Assembly (NCBI GenBank): GCA_905210085.1
Contig: CAJLVJ010000052.1
Coordinates: forward strand, 1-11,380
Source of the DNA: an uncultured Collinsella sp.
GTDB taxonomy: Bacteria; Actinomycetota; Coriobacteriia; Coriobacteriales; Coriobacteriaceae
Reading direction: 5' to 3'
DNA length: 11,380 nucleotides
The number at the start of each line of letters is the position of its first letter. The first letter of the stretch is position 1. A program made the position numbers and the translations under genes. Shown here in pieces: positions 1 through 7,614 of this stretch. The notes under the pieces are model-generated. The model was not told the DNA's origin and made no database searches. It worked only from the letters and a program-made list of their open reading frames with translations.

Positions 1-20
1 GGCCCGTGGGTTATACCCTA

Positions 21-60
21 AGAGCAAACCACCCTTTTTAAGGGTGGTTCTGATTGCTCT
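21..60 (+). terminator. Hairpin, probable terminator of an upstream gene
   Basis: A 10-bp perfect stem pairs AACCACCCTT (27-36) with AAGGGTGGTT (40-49) around a three-T loop. Flanking bases 21-26 and 55-60 (AGAGCA/TGCTCT) can extend it across a small bulge. Only three T follow, so as an intrinsic terminator it is imperfect. No gene lies upstream within the window, so its partner gene is unseen. It marks the left boundary of the pilus locus. Confidence 0.5.
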
Positions 61-215
61 TTAGCAAAAATTTGTGCAAAAAAATCTAATGCCATTAAAA
101 AATGATGTGCAACTAAATTACCAGTAGAAACAAAAAATAGATAGCGAATAAACGAAGGCAAATCTGAACAATTATCAAGAGAATTGAGAACTCGCTACAA
201 AACTGTCGATATTTG

Positions 216-245
216 TTGCTCGAATGTTTAAACAATCATTAAAAT
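216..245 (+). promoter_or_regulatory. Candidate promoter of the pilus operon
   Basis: A TTGCTC box (216-221) and a TAAAAT box (240-245) are separated by 18 bp. The -10 matches the consensus at five of six positions, the -35 at only three. The region is AT-rich and about 90 bp upstream of the adhesin start, which suits a leader containing the inverted repeat at 260-280. Position is inferred by eye only. Confidence 0.3.
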
Positions 246-259
246 AGCATTACTAAGCG

Positions 260-280
260 TGCGCAATTACAGATTGCGCA
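260..280. promoter_or_regulatory. Perfect inverted repeat, possible operator or leader hairpin
   Basis: TGCGCAAT (260-267) and ATTGCGCA (273-280) are perfect reverse complements around a 5-nt spacer. The repeat lies about 15 bp after the candidate -10 box and about 55 bp before the adhesin start. It could be a binding site for a dimeric regulator covering the transcription start, or a 5' leader hairpin. No regulator for it is identifiable. Confidence 0.45.
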
Positions 281-320
281 GATACGTTTGATAGGGAAAG
301 AGCAAGATCGCGGTCTCTTG

Positions 321-328
321 GGGAGGAG
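321..328 (+). promoter_or_regulatory. Ribosome binding site of the adhesin gene
   Basis: GGGAGGAG ends 6 nt before the ATG at 335. This strong site fixes 335 as the translation start and places the secretion signal upstream of the poly-G tract. No comparable site precedes the later in-frame GTG at 753. Confidence 0.8.
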
Positions 329-334
329 ACATCG

Positions 335-529
335 ATGAAAGCGAATTCAGACAAATCTAAGCAGAGTAAAAAAGCGACGCGCCGTGTACTGGCAGGCGTT
401 TTGTGCGGAGCCTCCGTTTTGAGCCTGGTGCTGTCGCTCGTCATGCCCCCAATCTCGCAGGCCATTGCCAACGATGCCCAGACGGTTTCTACCGAAGAAA
501 CTGTGATGGGGGGGGGGTTCCTCAAGTGA
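335..529 (+). CDS. Short product of the adhesin gene in the frame as sequenced (OFF state)
   Basis: With ten G, translation from 335 yields 64 residues. These are the signal peptide, about a dozen residues of mature N-terminus, then MGGG-FLK and TGA at 527-529. If exported and cleaved near residue 45, it would release a peptide of roughly 19 residues. It is most simply the abortive product of the OFF frame. Nothing suggests it has a function of its own. An eleven-G version would also fail, stopping at TAG 541-543, so only one of the three tract phases is productive. Confidence 0.55.
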   Translation: MKANSDKSKQSKKATRRVLAGVLCGASVLSLVLSLVMPPISQAIANDAQTVSTEETVMGGGFLK

Positions 530-3500
530 GTCTACTGATGTAGAAAACACCAACAATGGGGATACCGAAAAGCTGAATAGTGATGATGCCGAGAATGGCG
601 CGAGCGAAGACGCCGCTGCCGCGGGACTGCCGTCCGACGACGCGGAGGCCAAGGGCGCCGCGCAGCCTTCCGATACACAGCCTTCTGATGATGAAACTAA
701 CGATGAAAACGCTATCGCTCCCGCTACCGTCAGTGCCGATGGCTATAACGAGGTGAAAGGTAATATTGCTGAGACATTTACCAATGGCGGCAAGTTCCGA
801 CTGACGGATTATGCCTATTCGGATAAGCAGATCACTATCAGCAAAAACACTGCTATCGATCTTGCGGGACACATGCTCTACCGTGGTTCCGGCAACAAAG
901 ACTCCTTCTTTGTGGTCGAAAATGGAGCCACACTCACTATCGAGGATTTAGGTAAAACAAAAGACGAACAGACCCTGGTCGAAACGACGGCGGGTCATCT
1001 TGCGTCTATGGAATGGGAAGCAGGAAACGGCTCTAATAGTGGCACTCCTAAGAGTCTTACTTACTTTGAGACCAAGAGCACGCCCAATCAAGATGGACTC
1101 GGCACAACCGAGACTACGATCAGGCATGTCGTTACGGGCTTTGGCGCTATCGATGCGGCATCGGACAGCGGTTCCGTAAAGCATGTGGTCACCGTTAAAG
1201 AGGGCGGCACGCTCGATCTCAAGGGCGGCATGATTACCACGGCCGCCAATCTGAGCGATGACGGCCATGTGATTTTTTCTGAGGGTAAAGTCAAAATCGA
1301 AGGCGGTTACGTCACCAATGGCAACGGCGGTGGCTGGGGCGGTGGCCTGTGCATAACGGGCGAGAAGGCGGGCGCGAATGCCAGTCTCGAAATGACAGGC
1401 GGCGTGGTCGCGGGAAACAAGTCGGGTTCTGGCGGCGGCATCTATGCTGACAAGGGAGCCACCCTGAAGCTTACGGGCGGAATTATCTCTGGCAACGCTA
1501 CGTATGAAAACACTTGCAACAGCGGCGGCAGTCCCGAAAATGGTTATGGCGGCGGCGTCTTTACCAAAAATGCTTGCGTTAGTATCAGCGATTCGGCAAG
1601 CATTACTAACAATCGTGTCGATTCCAATATCTCTGAATCGTTTAACAATGGCCTGCTCGGTGGCGGTGGCATTGCATGTGTAAATGGTGGCAAGCTCGGT
1701 ATAACGGGTGGCTCAGTTACTGCTAACTACTCCCATGAGGCTGGCGGTGGCGTTTACGCTGGTTTTTATAACCAGACCATCGAGTTTGAAATGAGTGGCG
1801 GCACGATTGCCGGCAACGTGGCGGAGAACGCTGAGGGCGGCGGTTTGCGTATCGCTGGCGGTGACAACACTGGTACGATGGCAACAATTAGCGCTGGTGA
1901 GAACAGCAGGATTTACATTACGAATAACAAAACGATGACGGGCAGCACTAAAGACCGCGGTGGCGACTGGGGCGGCGGTGGCGTCTTTATCCAGCAGGGC
2001 GGCAAGCTCAATATCGTAAAGACGCTGATCACTCAAAATGATGCCGGCGGCTGGGGTGGTGGCATCGGTGCCTGCCCCACGGGAGAGACGATTGTCTCGC
2101 ACTCAAATGGTGCCGCAATCTACAACAATACGGATCATGGTTATGATGATCACATGTCTGCCGGAGGTAATGGCAAGAACGAGGACAGCGATTCTAAGTA
2201 CATTACCTCAACCTTCAAAGAAGCCGGTCACCAGGATTTTTTCCTGGTGCGTAAGAATGACAGCAATAAGACGGTTGCAGTTGTGCTCGGCAAGATGCTC
2301 GGCGGCGGCTCAGCTGGCTGGCAGGGCACTTGCGATAATGCGAAGATAACCATCGATGCCAACGGCGGTGCCGAGGCCAAGTACATGTTCGGTTTGGAGG
2401 CCCATCCGACTGATGATGCCATAGCAAATGCGCAATTGGCAGCTACGACCATCATCAGCGGCAACTACTCGTACACCCATGGCGGCGGCATTATGACCAA
2501 CGGCGACCTCACCGTCGGCGAAGTCAATGATCTGAGCGTTTATCCGAGCATGAAGCTCAATGCCACTAAGGTGCTTGTAGATGCAGACGGAAAGTCGCAA
2601 GAGCTTGAGGGACACGGGTACAAGTTTAAGCTGCTCCGCAAGGATGGTGCCACTGAGCCTTCTTGGAAAGAGGACGGCACATTAGATATGGGCAATTGCA
2701 GTGTTGCGGGCGAGGCGTCTGTTGACCAAACAAGCGGCGAAATCACCTTCGACTCTGGCAAGGACTATTCTTCGGGACAATACGTTTTCTATCTAGTTGA
2801 GGAACCCATCAGCGCCGAAAACGAATTAGACACCAAATTCGATAAGACCATTTACAAGATCGTGGCAACAGCTGATAGCAATCCATACAATATCGACCAT
2901 CTCATGTCGATTCCAATTAAGTATTACAAGGTAAAAGAAGTAACAGTTTATAAAAAGAACGAGGATGGTAGCAACTTCGTAGCACTTGCCTCCGGAAGCT
3001 ATTCCGTTAACACCTCGGATGACACGAAGACTACGGTTGTTATCGGTGGCGAGAATAACCCGACCTTTATCAACAAAATTAAGCCCTATGCCTCTGTCGG
3101 CTCCTGGACGCCAGCGGCGACTAAGGTCGTTGAGGGTGGCGAGATGAAGGAGTTCACGCTCGAGTTTGCGGATAACGAAGGGTTCGAGAACGCTGAGAGG
3201 GTTACGACTAAGGCCAACGGCAAAAAGTCCCAGAAGCTTGATTTCCCAAATATTGAGTATGACCTTGCCAGCTTGAAGCAGGGAGATTCTGATGATTCGG
3301 GTCGTGGCGCTAAAAAAGACTTCAAGTACTACGTGCGCGAGAGTACAGAGTTTTCGCTGTTCTCGCACTATACGTACGACAAGTCGGTCTATCGATTTGA
3401 TGTCACGATGAAGGACAAGGAGAACGGTTCAATCGAGGCCGAGAAAGTGACCTTTACCAAAATCAAGGACGCTGACGGTATTGATATCGATCCCAACAAG

Positions 3501-3701
3501 CAGGTTCCCGTCGCCTTCGACGTCAGCAAGCCCGAGTCCACCCCCACCTTCACCAACACCTACTCCACCACATTGCCCCTTTCTGGTATGTCGGGCGTCA
3601 CTCTGACGTACCTTGCCGGCGCGGCGGTGCTTTGCGCTGCTGCAGCCTGGATGCACATTCGTCGCAAGGCGAATGCGAAGGGAGGTGAGCGCCGTGAATA
3701 A
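335..3701 (+). CDS. Large beta-helix, pilin-domain LPxTG-type surface adhesin, frameshifted at a poly-G tract (probably phase variable, OFF here)
   Basis: A secreted, cell-wall-anchored giant adhesin, probably the pilus tip or an ancillary subunit. The frame from ATG 335 gives a signal peptide (hydrophobic core about residues 18-37, cleavage near A45). It then meets ten G (508-517) and stops at 529. Removing one G joins it to the open frame that runs to TAA 3701, giving 1121 residues. Downstream of the tract come an acidic, Ser/Asp/Glu-rich linker to about 135, then a right-handed beta-helix-like region (about 290-730) of repeats rich in GGG, TGG.I..N and GGWGGG. Two Spy0128/FctA-like pilin domains follow (about 735-910, ending FINKI, with candidate acid E822 in LVEEP, and about 915-1075). 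The sorting signal is LPLSG (1080-1084, DNA 3573-3587), then a hydrophobic segment and a basic tail. The frame could restart at GTG 753, but that lacks a ribosome binding site and would lose the signal peptide. Whether the gene is phase variable, decayed or mis-sequenced cannot be settled here. Confidence 0.8.
508..517 (+). repeat. Poly-G tract (10 G), candidate slipped-strand switch
   Basis: Ten consecutive G lie inside the adhesin coding sequence, after the ATG codon 506-508. They encode glycines just after the signal peptide. Nine or twelve G give a continuous frame into the adhesin. Ten stop at 529 and eleven at 543. It is the longest mononucleotide run I see in the window. Such tracts are established sites of phase variation in surface-protein genes of other bacteria. 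It sits in a linker that tolerates extra glycines. Confidence 0.9.
3681..3688 (+). promoter_or_regulatory. Ribosome binding site for the second pilin, inside the end of the adhesin gene
   Basis: GGAGGTGA ends 5 nt before GTG 3694. It argues for the 3694 start over the earlier in-frame ATG at 3613, since the protein from 3694 begins directly with a clean signal peptide. The site lies within the last codons of the adhesin gene, which suggests translational coupling. Confidence 0.75.
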
Positions 3702-5364
3702 GAAAGTTTGCTCCTTCCCGATCTTGTTTGCGCTGCTTGCCCTCCTGATCGGCACCTGCGCGGTTGTGTTCCCCGCATCCGCGCAGGCCGTGCCGACCTC
3801 GACCGGTTCCATCACGGTGAGCGGCACCGTGGCGCGCAGCTACGACGCCTACCAGATCTTTAGCGCCAACGTCGTCGATGGCGACAGCGACGCCAAGATC
3901 GCCACCGACCTCGCCTGGGCAAGCGACGCCGTGCGCGACGCTGTCCTGCCTGTGCTGCATAGCGCCGGCATGCCCAATTCCCAGACCACCGCGCAGGAAG
4001 CTGCCGAGTGGCTCAACACCGATTCCCACCTTACGAGTGCGCTGAGCGCACAGCTCGCTCGTTCCCTCCAGCGCTCTGGCGCCGTGCCCGTGGCCCTTAA
4101 CGCGGGCACGACGGCCGAGCTGCCCTGTGGCTACTGGCTCATCGTCGCCGACGACGACGCCATCGCCCAGGGCGAGGCCGGCACCGCGCCGATCATGGCC
4201 CTGGTCGGCGGCAGCGCCGTCACCGTCAAGCCCAAGGCCGCGACCCCCAAGGTCGCCAAGCACGTGCTGGAGGACAGCGCCGCCGCATGGCAGAAGGCCG
4301 CCGACGCCACGGTCGCCGACGACCTGTACTGGCGCCTCTCGGCCACGGTCCCGGCGGGTCTCACCGCCTACGACACCTATACGGTGCAGTTCGTCGACAC
4401 CATGAGCACGGGGCTCGACCCCTCCAAGGTCGCCGTGAGCATGCGCGTGTACGTGGCGGCGGGCGCGGACGGCGGCTTCGACGCCGTCTCAACCGGTAAG
4501 GACGGCCGCGCCGGCACCGAGCCCGCGAAGGGCTGGACCGACATCACGGCCCAGTGCGCCACCAAGGTGGCGGCCGACGGCAAGACCTTCACCGTGCGCA
4601 CCGGCGACCTGATCGCCGCGCTCGGCGGGGCCGACGCCTTCACCGCGGGCGCCCGCGTGGTCGCCGTGTACAATGCGCCGCTCAACAGCGCGTGCAACCA
4701 CGGCATCGCGAAGGGCAACCCCAACGAGGTCTACCTGCGCTACCCGCGCTCTCCCTTTGCCGACCAGTCCGGCGACGCCGGCTTCACCCGCACGCCGAGC
4801 GATGACGCGTGCGCCTACACTTGGGATCTCGCGCTCACCAAGCGCGGCAGCGACGGCGACAAGCCGCTTGCCGGGGCGGTCCTGAGTATCGCCGACGACC
4901 GCGGTCGCACACTGGCGGCCGACGGCACGTGGGATGCAGAGGACAAGGCCACCGTCACCACGGGCGAGGACGGCCGCGTGACCGTCTCGGGCGTGGACTC
5001 GGGCAAGCTGGAGGTCCGCGAGCTCAAGGCGCCCAAGGGCTACACCGCCTTTGAGGGCACGCGTTCCGTGACGGTCAAGGCCGAGGGCCTGGACGTCGAC
5101 CAGGTGGCCGCCGCCAAGCCCAAGCTCACCATCACGGCCGAGTCGCCCCTGCGCGCCGACAGCGCGGACGGGTCGACGGGCAGCCTGGAGGCGTCGCTCA
5201 TCAACACGCCCACCGGCACACCCCCTAGCATTACCACCGGAGGCTTTATGCCCTCGACTGGCGATATGGCAATGTACGCCGCGGCCGCCGCAGCGGTCGC
5301 CGGAGCCGCGCTCATCGTGGTCGCGCTCCTGGTCAAGCGGGGAGGTGGCAGCCATAAAGAGTAG
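3694..5364 (+). CDS. Cell-wall-anchored pilin with D2 and Cna-B-type domains (sorting motif MPSTG)
   Basis: A 556-residue secreted pilin, likely a minor or alternative subunit of the same pilus. From GTG 3694 it has a signal peptide (residues 1-32, cleavage after AQA). An N-terminal pilin domain follows, with YDAYQIF shared with the next gene. VTVKPK (176-181) resembles the VxVYPK pilin motif whose lysine is used in polymerisation. Next come a fimbrial isopeptide D2-type domain with GNPNEVYLRYP (341 onward, candidate Asn344) and a C-terminal Cna-B-like domain with an E-box-like LEVRELKAPKGY (439-450, candidate catalytic E443). The sorting signal MPSTG (519-523), a long hydrophobic segment and a basic tail end the protein. 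The start overlaps the adhesin gene by 8 nt. Third codon positions are almost all G or C, so the gene is clearly GC-richer than its two pilus neighbours. Pilin identity is firm; its place in the fibre is inferred. Confidence 0.85.
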   Translation: MNKKVCSFPILFALLALLIGTCAVVFPASAQAVPTSTGSITVSGTVARSYDAYQIFSANVVDGDSDAKIATDLAWASDAVRDAVLPVLHSAGMPNSQTTAQEAAEWLNTDSHLTSALSAQLARSLQRSGAVPVALNAGTTAELPCGYWLIVADDDAIAQGEAGTAPIMALVGGSAVTVKPKAATPKVAKHVLEDSAAAWQKAADATVADDLYWRLSATVPAGLTAYDTYTVQFVDTMSTGLDPSKVAVSMRVYVAAGADGGFDAVSTGKDGRAGTEPAKGWTDITAQCATKVAADGKTFTVRTGDLIAALGGADAFTAGARVVAVYNAPLNSACNHGIAKGNPNEVYLRYPRSPFADQSGDAGFTRTPSDDACAYTWDLALTKRGSDGDKPLAGAVLSIADDRGRTLAADGTWDAEDKATVTTGEDGRVTVSGVDSGKLEVRELKAPKGYTAFEGTRSVTVKAEGLDVDQVAAAKPKLTITAESPLRADSADGSTGSLEASLINTPTGTPPSITTGGFMPSTGDMAMYAAAAAAVAGAALIVVALLVKRGGGSHKE

Positions 5365-5472
5365 CTGGCAGCCCCACAGAGAGCGGGGCGAGACGTAGCG
5401 AAGTAGATGCTAAGACACAGACAGACAGATTTGGATCAAATGGAATTCGAGCAGAAAGCAGAGGAAAAGAAG

Positions 5473-7194
5473 ATGAGCATGAGCAAGAACATCGCACGCC
5501 TGGCAGTAACCGCCGGCCTCACAGCAGCGTTGAGCTTTGGTGGCGTGATGGCCCCGATGAGTATGGCGTTTGCTGAGGGCACTACGACGCTTCCGAATAA
5601 CAGCATCACCATCACGCAGTCGGAGGGCAACGCATCCACTCAGTTCAAGGCATATCAGATCTTTAAGGCTGATGTCGTGGACGAGTCCGGCAAGACGGAC
5701 AAGGTCGTTTCAAATGTTAAGTGGGCATTTGATAACGTTGAGACTCAGAATGCCATCATCGCGGCTATTAAAGCGGATTCGAAGTATGAGGCTTCTAATC
5801 CCAAGCTGCCTAATAAAACTACCGCCCAGGACGTGGCCGATTGGTTGACTAAGAACGTTACCGGCACTACTGCTAAGACTGTTGTTAATAAGGATCACCT
5901 TCTCAACAAGATTGCTGCTATTGTTAAAAAGGACGTTGGAGCTACGGGCAGTTCGTTCTCGGCAGGCGATAGTTTCACTGTGCCTACCGATGATAAAAAT
6001 TCCCCCGAGACGGGTTACTACCTGTTCCTGACCGATGAGTCTTCCCTTAGCACTTCCGAAGCGGCAAAGAAGAACACGGGTACCTCGCCCATTTTCGCCG
6101 TTGTCGGCGGTCGCAGCGTGACCGTTGCCGAGAAGACCAGCATTCCTACCGTCAACAAGGAAGTTTTTGAGGGCGCGAAATGGGGAAACGTGAGTGACTC
6201 GTATATTGGTGAGGAGGTTGAATATAAACTGACTGGCTCCGTTGCGAGCAACATCGACACCTTCACCAAGTACGAATATACGTTCCAGGATCATCTTTCT
6301 ACTGGACTGAAGGCCAACAAGGATACCGTTAAGGTGACAATTGACGGTACTGCTATCCAGCCTTCAGATGGTTATGAAGTGAACCTTGCGGACACTAAGG
6401 ACGCTTCTGGAAGCCCTACTGGTGCTCATGACCTGACGATCTCCTTCTCTGACCTCAAGGCTGCTGCAAAAGCTGTAGGTGTGACGCTTAGTGGCAACTC
6501 TAAGGTCGTTGTGACCTATAAAGCAGAACTGACCGATAAGGCAGAATACACGGCCGCCGGTAACACCAACGACGTCAAGCTTGTCTACTCCAACGATCCC
6601 ATGTCTAGTGGCACCAGCACTTCCGAATCGAAGAAGGTCGCTGATTACGTCTTCGGCTTCGATGTCACTAAGATCGACCCGGATAACTCGTCTGCGAAAC
6701 TCGATGCTGGCTTTACGGTCAAAATGATTAAGGAAGGGTCCGATAAAAGCGTTGAAAAATGGTTGAAGCAAGACGGCGGCTTCAGTAATGACGTAAATGA
6801 CGCTTACACGTTTGAAACTACGGAGACTGGCAACAAGGTCTCTATTCCCGGACTTGTTGCAGGCACATATCTGATTTCTGAGAGCAAGACACCTGCGGGC
6901 TACAACACCATTGCCGACTTCGAAATCACGGTGGCGCCTGAATACAATACAGACGGCACGCTTGAAGAGCTCAAGGTGACGTCCAATTCCAGCATGGCCA
7001 CTCCTAAGACTGATAAAAAAGTGACCACGACCAAGATCCCCGTCACCATCGAGAACAAGAAGGGCTCCAGCCTCCCGCTCACCGGTCTCAACGGCGTGAC
7101 TTTCACTTGGATCGCTGGCGGCGCGGTGCTGTGCATCGGCGTGGCGCACCTCATCCGCAGCCGTAAGCAGGCTGAGGAGTCCGAGCAGGAGTAA
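5473..7194 (+). CDS. SpaH/EbpB-type major (backbone) pilin, LPLTG-anchored
   Basis: A 573-residue pilin, the best candidate for the fibre backbone. ATG 5473 is chosen because GAGG (5461-5464) lies 8 nt upstream and the protein then opens with a signal peptide (cleavage after AFA, residue 34). The frame is open back to ATG 5407, but that would put a charged 22-residue extension before the signal. Domains: an N-terminal pilin domain with KAYQIFKADVVD; VTVAEK (lysine 221) where the pilin motif would sit; a D2 domain from about K229 with GNTNDVKLVYSNDP (363 onward, candidate Asn366); and a Cna-B domain from about K400 (FDVTKID) with E-box YLISESKTPAGY (466-477, candidate E470). LPLTG (534-538), a hydrophobic segment and a polar tail end it. 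It is a paralogue of the preceding pilin, starts 108 nt after it, and is closed by a strong terminator, so it ends the operon. Confidence 0.9.
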   Translation: MSMSKNIARLAVTAGLTAALSFGGVMAPMSMAFAEGTTTLPNNSITITQSEGNASTQFKAYQIFKADVVDESGKTDKVVSNVKWAFDNVETQNAIIAAIKADSKYEASNPKLPNKTTAQDVADWLTKNVTGTTAKTVVNKDHLLNKIAAIVKKDVGATGSSFSAGDSFTVPTDDKNSPETGYYLFLTDESSLSTSEAAKKNTGTSPIFAVVGGRSVTVAEKTSIPTVNKEVFEGAKWGNVSDSYIGEEVEYKLTGSVASNIDTFTKYEYTFQDHLSTGLKANKDTVKVTIDGTAIQPSDGYEVNLADTKDASGSPTGAHDLTISFSDLKAAAKAVGVTLSGNSKVVVTYKAELTDKAEYTAAGNTNDVKLVYSNDPMSSGTSTSESKKVADYVFGFDVTKIDPDNSSAKLDAGFTVKMIKEGSDKSVEKWLKQDGGFSNDVNDAYTFETTETGNKVSIPGLVAGTYLISESKTPAGYNTIADFEITVAPEYNTDGTLEELKVTSNSSMATPKTDKKVTTTKIPVTIENKKGSSLPLTGLNGVTFTWIAGGAVLCIGVAHLIRSRKQAEESEQE

Positions 7195-7294
7195 CGCTCG
7201 CTCACCCATCTCTTTGGCAGGTGGGATGTGATGGCCATGAGACTTGCGGACACTTTTCTCGTCCATCTACGTTCTTGCTTTGCCATTCTCTTTT

Positions 7295-7333
7295 CGGGGC
7301 AGACTCCGCGCTGGAGTTTGCCCCGTTTTTTTT
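7295..7333 (+). terminator. Intrinsic terminator of the pilus operon
   Basis: A 13-bp stem pairs CGGGGCAGACTCC (7295-7307) with GGAGTTTGCCCCG (7313-7325), with one G-T pair and a 5-nt loop. Eight T follow (7326-7333). It lies 100 nt after the major pilin stop and is a textbook Rho-independent terminator, separating the pilins from the regulator and sortase genes. Confidence 0.93.
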
Positions 7334-7478
7334 GGACAACACAGGCAGCCTCCACCGTCCGATGCGGACTCATCCGTCATCGCGTTTCTTGACTCGTATG
7401 AGGTTCGGATTAAGGTCCGTAGGCGCACGCGCGGTGCGGACGGTGGAAGGCGTTTGCGCCGCAACAAGCGCAAATAAG

Positions 7479-7506
7479 AATGCCCGGGGGTCGGATCCCG
7501 GGCATT
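7479..7506. repeat. 10-bp hairpin
   Basis: AATGCCCGGG (7479-7488) pairs perfectly with CCCGGGCATT (7497-7506) around an 8-nt loop. No T run follows on the + strand, and the - strand side is only moderately T-rich (CTTATTTG). It could be a weak leftward terminator or a structural element. Confidence 0.5.
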
Positions 7507-7580
7507 TAACAAAACCAGAAAACTAGGCCGCCCGCGCTTTCGAACACTTACGCGGGGTGCGTCATTTTCTATTGATATTG

Positions 7581-7614
7581 TATCCCGAATCGCCCAGCCG
7601 ATTCGGGATATTTT
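7581..7614. terminator. 12-bp palindromic hairpin followed by four T
   Basis: TATCCCGAATCG (7581-7592) pairs perfectly with CGATTCGGGATA (7599-7610) around CCCAGC, followed by TTTT. The stem is strong but the T tail is short. It sits about 60 bp upstream of the regulator's -10 box, so it could be a terminator insulating that gene or an operator for an autoregulating DNA-binding protein. Confidence 0.5.

Larger units (their letters stand above)
61..334 (+). other. AT-rich upstream region of the pilus operon
   Basis: No gene is supported on either strand here. Positions 61-250 are conspicuously AT-rich, with several A runs, unlike the rest of the window. This is typical of a promoter region or of acquired DNA. 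It holds the candidate promoter, inverted repeat and ribosome binding site listed separately. A short AAGAG/CTCTT inverted repeat (298-302 and 315-319) lies just before the ribosome binding site. Confidence 0.6.

Noticed and set aside
1663..1672. GGTGGC trinucleotide-like stretches in the adhesin as slippage sites
   Set aside because: They encode glycine repeats in multiples of three with mixed bases, so slippage would be rare and would keep the frame.
3613..3693. N-terminal extension of the second pilin from ATG 3613
   Set aside because: It would overlap the adhesin's membrane-anchor codons and add 27 Arg/Cys-rich residues before a clean signal peptide; GTG 3694 has a strong ribosome binding site.
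753..3701. Adhesin as an independent gene starting at GTG 753
   Set aside because: No ribosome binding site at suitable spacing, no signal peptide, and the same frame is open back to the poly-G tract, with the missing signal peptide just upstream in another frame.
4489..5355. Long open frame on the - strand opposite the second pilin
   Set aside because: A mirror of GC-rich third positions in a firmly identified pilin; low-complexity Gly/Arg/Ala composition and no family features.
5420..5432. ACAG tetranucleotide run as a second phase-variation tract
   Set aside because: Only about three copies, and it lies outside the preferred coding start of the backbone pilin.
7221..7526. Two short + strand frames after the major pilin
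   Set aside because: Both run through a strong intrinsic terminator and a hairpin cluster, and neither has a ribosome binding site or recognisable domain.
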